Below the pieces are notes generated by a model that saw only the letters and a program-made list of their open reading frames with translations, did not search any database and had not been told where the DNA came from. This document shows positions 60,232-64,000 of a stretch of 64,000 nucleotides of DNA, piece after piece. Made by a program: the position numbers and the translations under genes. Every line of letters begins with the position of its first letter. Position 1 is the stretch's first letter. The DNA is from Artemisia argyi (lineage: Eukaryota; Streptophyta; Magnoliopsida; Asterales; Asteraceae): positions 13,863,987 to 13,927,986 of the forward strand of contig CM060696.1 of NCBI GenBank assembly GCA_030686995.1. Reading direction: 5' to 3'.

Positions 60232-62496
60232 ATGCTTACCATACTTGAAATCTTCTCTAAGGAAAAGGATACAAAACTAGGTAATGTGTCTTGCAACCAC
60301 ACTATTAATCTTGCATTCATTGTAGATAATTCCAATCTTTGGCATAGGAGATTAGGTCATGCTAACATGCGATTAATTTACAACATTGCATCTAAGGAAT
60401 TAGTTAGGAAATTACCTAAAGAAAAATTTGATAATCATTTTTGTGATGCATGTAAAGTAGGTAAGCAAGTCCATGCAAGTCATAAGCTTATAAACATGAT
60501 TTCTACATCAAGAGTTTTAGAACTATTACGTATGGACTTGTTTGGACCATCCGCTATTCAAAGCTATGGAGGAAACTTCTACACTTTGGTAATAGTGGAT
60601 GACTACTCAAGATTCACTTGGACACTATTTCTAAAAACGAAAAATGAAGCATTTAATAAATTCAAAGCCTTAGGGAAAAATTTGCAAAACCTACTTGGAT
60701 GTTCAATTGTTTCAATTCGAACGGATCATGGTAGAGAATTTGATAATGAAATTCAATTTGGAGTCTTTTGTGATAAACATGGTATATCTCATAACTTCTC
60801 GGCTCCTTGCACTCCTCAATCTAATGGGGTAGTTGAAAGGAAGAACCGAACGTTACAAGAAATGAGTCGCACTATGTTAAATGAACAATCCATACCTCAA
60901 AAGTTTTGGTGTCATGCCGTACAAATCGCATCTTACATACTTAATAGGGTCTTGATTAGAAAAATCATTAATAAAACACCTTATGAGATTCTTAGAGGTA
61001 AAAGACCATCTCTAGAATACTTTAGAGTTTTTGGTTATAAATGCTTAATTTTCAACTCATTAGAAAACTCTAGCAATACTTGTAATTACAATGGGATATT
61101 TCTAGGTTATTCACTAACATCTAAGGCCTACATTGTGCTAAAGAAGGAAACCTTAAAAGTTGAAGAATCATAGAATGTAATCTTTGACGAAACTCCCCCA
61201 AAATCTAGAACATTGCCTTTAGTTGATGATGATATCATAGAAGAAGATGCATGTCAAAATAAGATAGAATTGTCTAATAATGATCTAGAGGAAATACTAC
61301 CTAAAGTGGAAAATATTAAGGAAATAAGAGATCATCCCATAGATCAAGTCATAGGAGAATTAGATGAAAGAACCCTTAGGTCACATGCCCAAGACAAAAG
61401 CAATGACTTTGCATTTGTATCAACCATAGAACCTAAGAATATTAAAGAGGCCATAAAAGATGAAAATTGGGTCATGGCAATGCAAGAAGAACTAGATCAA
61501 TTCTTAAGAAACGATGTATGGATTTTAGTCCCATATCCTAATGGTTACACTATTAACTAAGTAGGTCTTTAAAAATAAACTTGACGAAAATGGTGTAGTA
61601 TGTAGGAACAAGGCTAGGCTAGTAGCACAGGGTTATAACCAACAAGAAGGTATTGATTATGATGAAACATACGCACCCATTGCACGATTAGAATCTATAA
61701 GAATTTTGCTTGCTTACGCTTGTAGTCATAATTTTAAACTTTTTCAAATGGATGTGAAAAGTGCATTTTTAAACGGAGTCATCGAAGAGGAAGTGTATGT
61801 TGCACAACCTCCCGGTTTTATTGTTTTTCAAAAACCTAATCATGTTTATAAGCTCAAAAAGGCTTTGTATGGACTTAAATAAGCTCCTAAAGCATGGTAT
61901 GATAGGTTACAATCTTTTCTCTTGCTTAATGAGTATAAAATGGGTATGGTAGATAATACTTTGTTCACCAAAACAAAAGGACAACATCTTATTATTATTC
62001 AAATCTATGTAGATGATATCATTTTTGGGTCAACATGCCAATCGCTTTGCGATGAATTTGCAAACTTAATGCATAATGAGTTCGAAATGAGCATGATGGG
62101 TGAACTTAGTTTCTTTCTATGATTACAAATCAAGCAATTAAGTGATGGGATATTTTTCAATCAATCTAAGTATATTGGTGAAATGCTTAAGAAGTTTGGC
62201 TTGGAAAATTCTAAGGCTACAAAAACCCCTATCTCTAGAAAAAGAGTTCTCACCCTAGACAATGACAACAAATCCGTTGATAGTACTAAGTATAGGGGTA
62301 TGATAGGAAGTTTGCTCTATCTAACGGCAAGTAGGCCTGATATAATGTTTAGTGTTTGCCTTTGCGCTAGGTTTCAAGAAAATCCCAAAATTTCCCACTT
62401 AGAGGCCGTTAAAAGAATATTTCGGTATATTAAGGGAACTTAACATCTAGGTCTTTGGTATCCAAAGGATTCAGGGGTAAAAGTATTGGTTTATAT
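60232..62496 (+). pseudogene. Copia pol: integrase, RT and partial RNase H, protease missing
   Basis: The GAG-pre-integrase finger (LWHRRLGHAN ... CDACKVGK) is followed by an integrase core: D in RMDLFGPSA, D in IRTDHGREF and E in NGVVERKNRTL. A TAG ends the integrase frame at 61173. RT follows with QMDVKSAFLNG, LKKALYGLK and the catalytic YVDDIIFGST (about 62005-62034), broken by several stop codons and a frameshift near 61560. RNase H starts (RPDIMFSVCLCARFQENP) but is cut at 62496 by an inserted LTR. Between gag and integrase (60063-60231) the expected aspartic protease is absent. Confidence 0.9.
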
Positions 62497-64000
62497 TGTA
62501 ACACCCCCAAAATACCGCAGCGGAAGACTGTGTCATAAGGGTGCTACTTCATAATACAAAGTACAAGGTATAGAAAACGAACTCTAAATGAGACGTTTTG
62601 AAAAGTTACCATTCGATTAATAAATTCCGAGTACAAACATGAGTTCCATAATACAATACATAAGAGTTTTAAGACATATCGAATGGTAAAGATAAAAGCA
62701 TAAGTCTTCAAAACATGCCAAGCGACTCTATGCTCCATGCAACAGCTTATCATCTTATAGACCTGAGACAAACATGCTAAAGTGTCAACACAATGGTTGG
62801 TGAGTTCATAGAGTTTGTCTTAAAATAGTTGAAAAGCCTTAAAAGAATGTTCACACAGCAAAGGTATCGTGAATCCACTCAGTTACAAGTCCCGCCATAA
62901 GAGACTTGTAACCTGTGTGTTCACAACCCACTGCTAATATATATGGTATAAGACATGTATAAGTTCATCAAGACAATTTAAGCACTTAGAAGTGAGTCTC
63001 TACTTCATCTCCGAAGACCTCACTTTTGGGAGCTAATTCCCAAAGACAACTGGGAGTCAATTCCCAAAGACAACTGGGAGCCACTTCCCAAAGATAACTA
63101 CTAGCCCATAAATAGAAGAACGCAATTAAGTATAACGCAGTCATGTATGTATGCAATCAAGTATAACACAGTCACGTATAAACGTTTTGAGTATTTGTAC
63201 AAGTAAACAAGTAGTCGAGCATGTGTCTCCCCCAAAGAGTTAAGACAAGTATGAAAAGAGTAGGGGCTATGACTCACCTTAAGCTTAAGTGATGTGAAAT
63301 CAAAGTGGTAGTCGAATCGTGAAAGTCTCTAAGAGCAGCCTATAATAGAACGTTGCGACTTAGGTTTTGAGTAACGTCTAAGAATACGAAGAATTGCCTA
63401 TATATGTCTTGCATAATGTTCATGATGTAGTACTTAGTATATAGCGTAAGTCGTCGAATATAAATAGTTTATGAAACATGTATGTTTTGGTATATCGTTT
63501 ACTACCGTTCGGGCCGACATAATTCAGAAGTCATGTTAGTAAGCGTTCGAGGAGCCAGGACACTTTAACTCGTAAATCCACAACTCAACTCGACGGCTTA
63601 CATAATGAACTCCTCACATGAGGCTCCCTACTATTGTAGTAGTTGATGAAATATATAGATATAAGTTTTGATCCGAAAAGTTACATGGCCGATATTTGAA
63701 TAAACTTAGGAAAGTTTATTAGTACATGAAGATTGTTATTAGGGGTAGTTTCATAAGTCTTGAATGACCATTTTCTCTTGGTAAAATCTCATGGTTCCCT
63801 TTTAAGTGAAGTAGATCCAAATTGCTTGTTCAAGTTATCGCCTAATTCATTGTTTCACGTTTACGCCTATGTAAGTTGTTATGGTCATTTCGTCATGGCT
63901 TCGCCGTGACCTTGGTCATTTTTCCATGGTCTTGAGACTCAACCTTGGCTTTAGCCATGGTTGTGGTCTCGGCTTTAGGTCATTAGACCTCTTGGTCTTA
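62497..64000 (-). mobile_element. Tekay-like LTR, reversed, running off the window
   Basis: Starts TGTAACACCCCCAAAATACC inside the Copia RNase H and is the reverse complement of 8133-8721 for its first 600 bp, with clear but imperfect identity. Beyond that it carries GGGCTATGACTCACCTTAAGC and tandem GGGAGCCACTTCCCAAAGAC units (63028-63095). A longer tail is AT-rich with no ORF. Only one end is visible, so whether it is a solo LTR or part of a full element cannot be decided. Confidence 0.8.

Overview
This is plant nuclear DNA: AT-rich, spliced genes, and dense nested transposons. The retroelement proteins resemble families I know from daisy-family (Asteraceae) genomes, so an Asteraceae source is likely, but that rests on memory. 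I see one intact host gene, traces of one or two decayed gene fragments, and no tRNA, rRNA or organelle insert.

Layout. 1-8,721: an LTR of a Tekay-like Ty3/gypsy element (its start lies outside the window) split by a complete minus-strand gag-only LTR element (225-8,127, target duplication CCCCA). 8,723-13,884: a decayed Tekay chromovirus (RT, RNase H, integrase, chromodomain, 2.76-kb 3' LTR). 13,885-18,366: old LTR debris and gene-fragment exons. 18,370-22,721: a Harbinger-type non-autonomous element holding a FAR1-type Mutator transposon (18,460-21,765, 9-bp target duplication, one nonsense codon) and a Tourist-like MITE. 23,447-30,213: a ten-exon minus-strand gene for a 709-residue WAC/DDT/WHIM chromatin protein, probably an ISWI remodeler subunit, with its promoter near 30,750. 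30,900-62,496: a Copia (SIRE-like) element whose 2.4-kb LTR is split by two insertions. The first is a minus-strand non-autonomous Copia-type element (31,594-48,934), which itself holds a solo LTR (36,965-38,719) and a second gag-only element (40,373-48,027). The second is a CACTA transposon (49,444-56,622). Gag and a broken pol follow. 62,497-64,000: another Tekay-like LTR, reversed.

How the parts relate. The two gag-only elements share PBS, gag and LTRs but lack RT and integrase, so they must borrow enzymes, as described for TR-GAG elements. Their LTRs carry a repeated 11-bp palindrome with TGACG cores. The non-autonomous Copia-type element likewise lacks pol but once had a single frame of about 1,240 codons, largely coiled coil. 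Boundaries of most insertions are fixed by exact target duplications, so relative order can be read: Copia LTR first; then the non-autonomous Copia-type element and, separately, the CACTA; then the solo LTR and the second gag-only element within the former.
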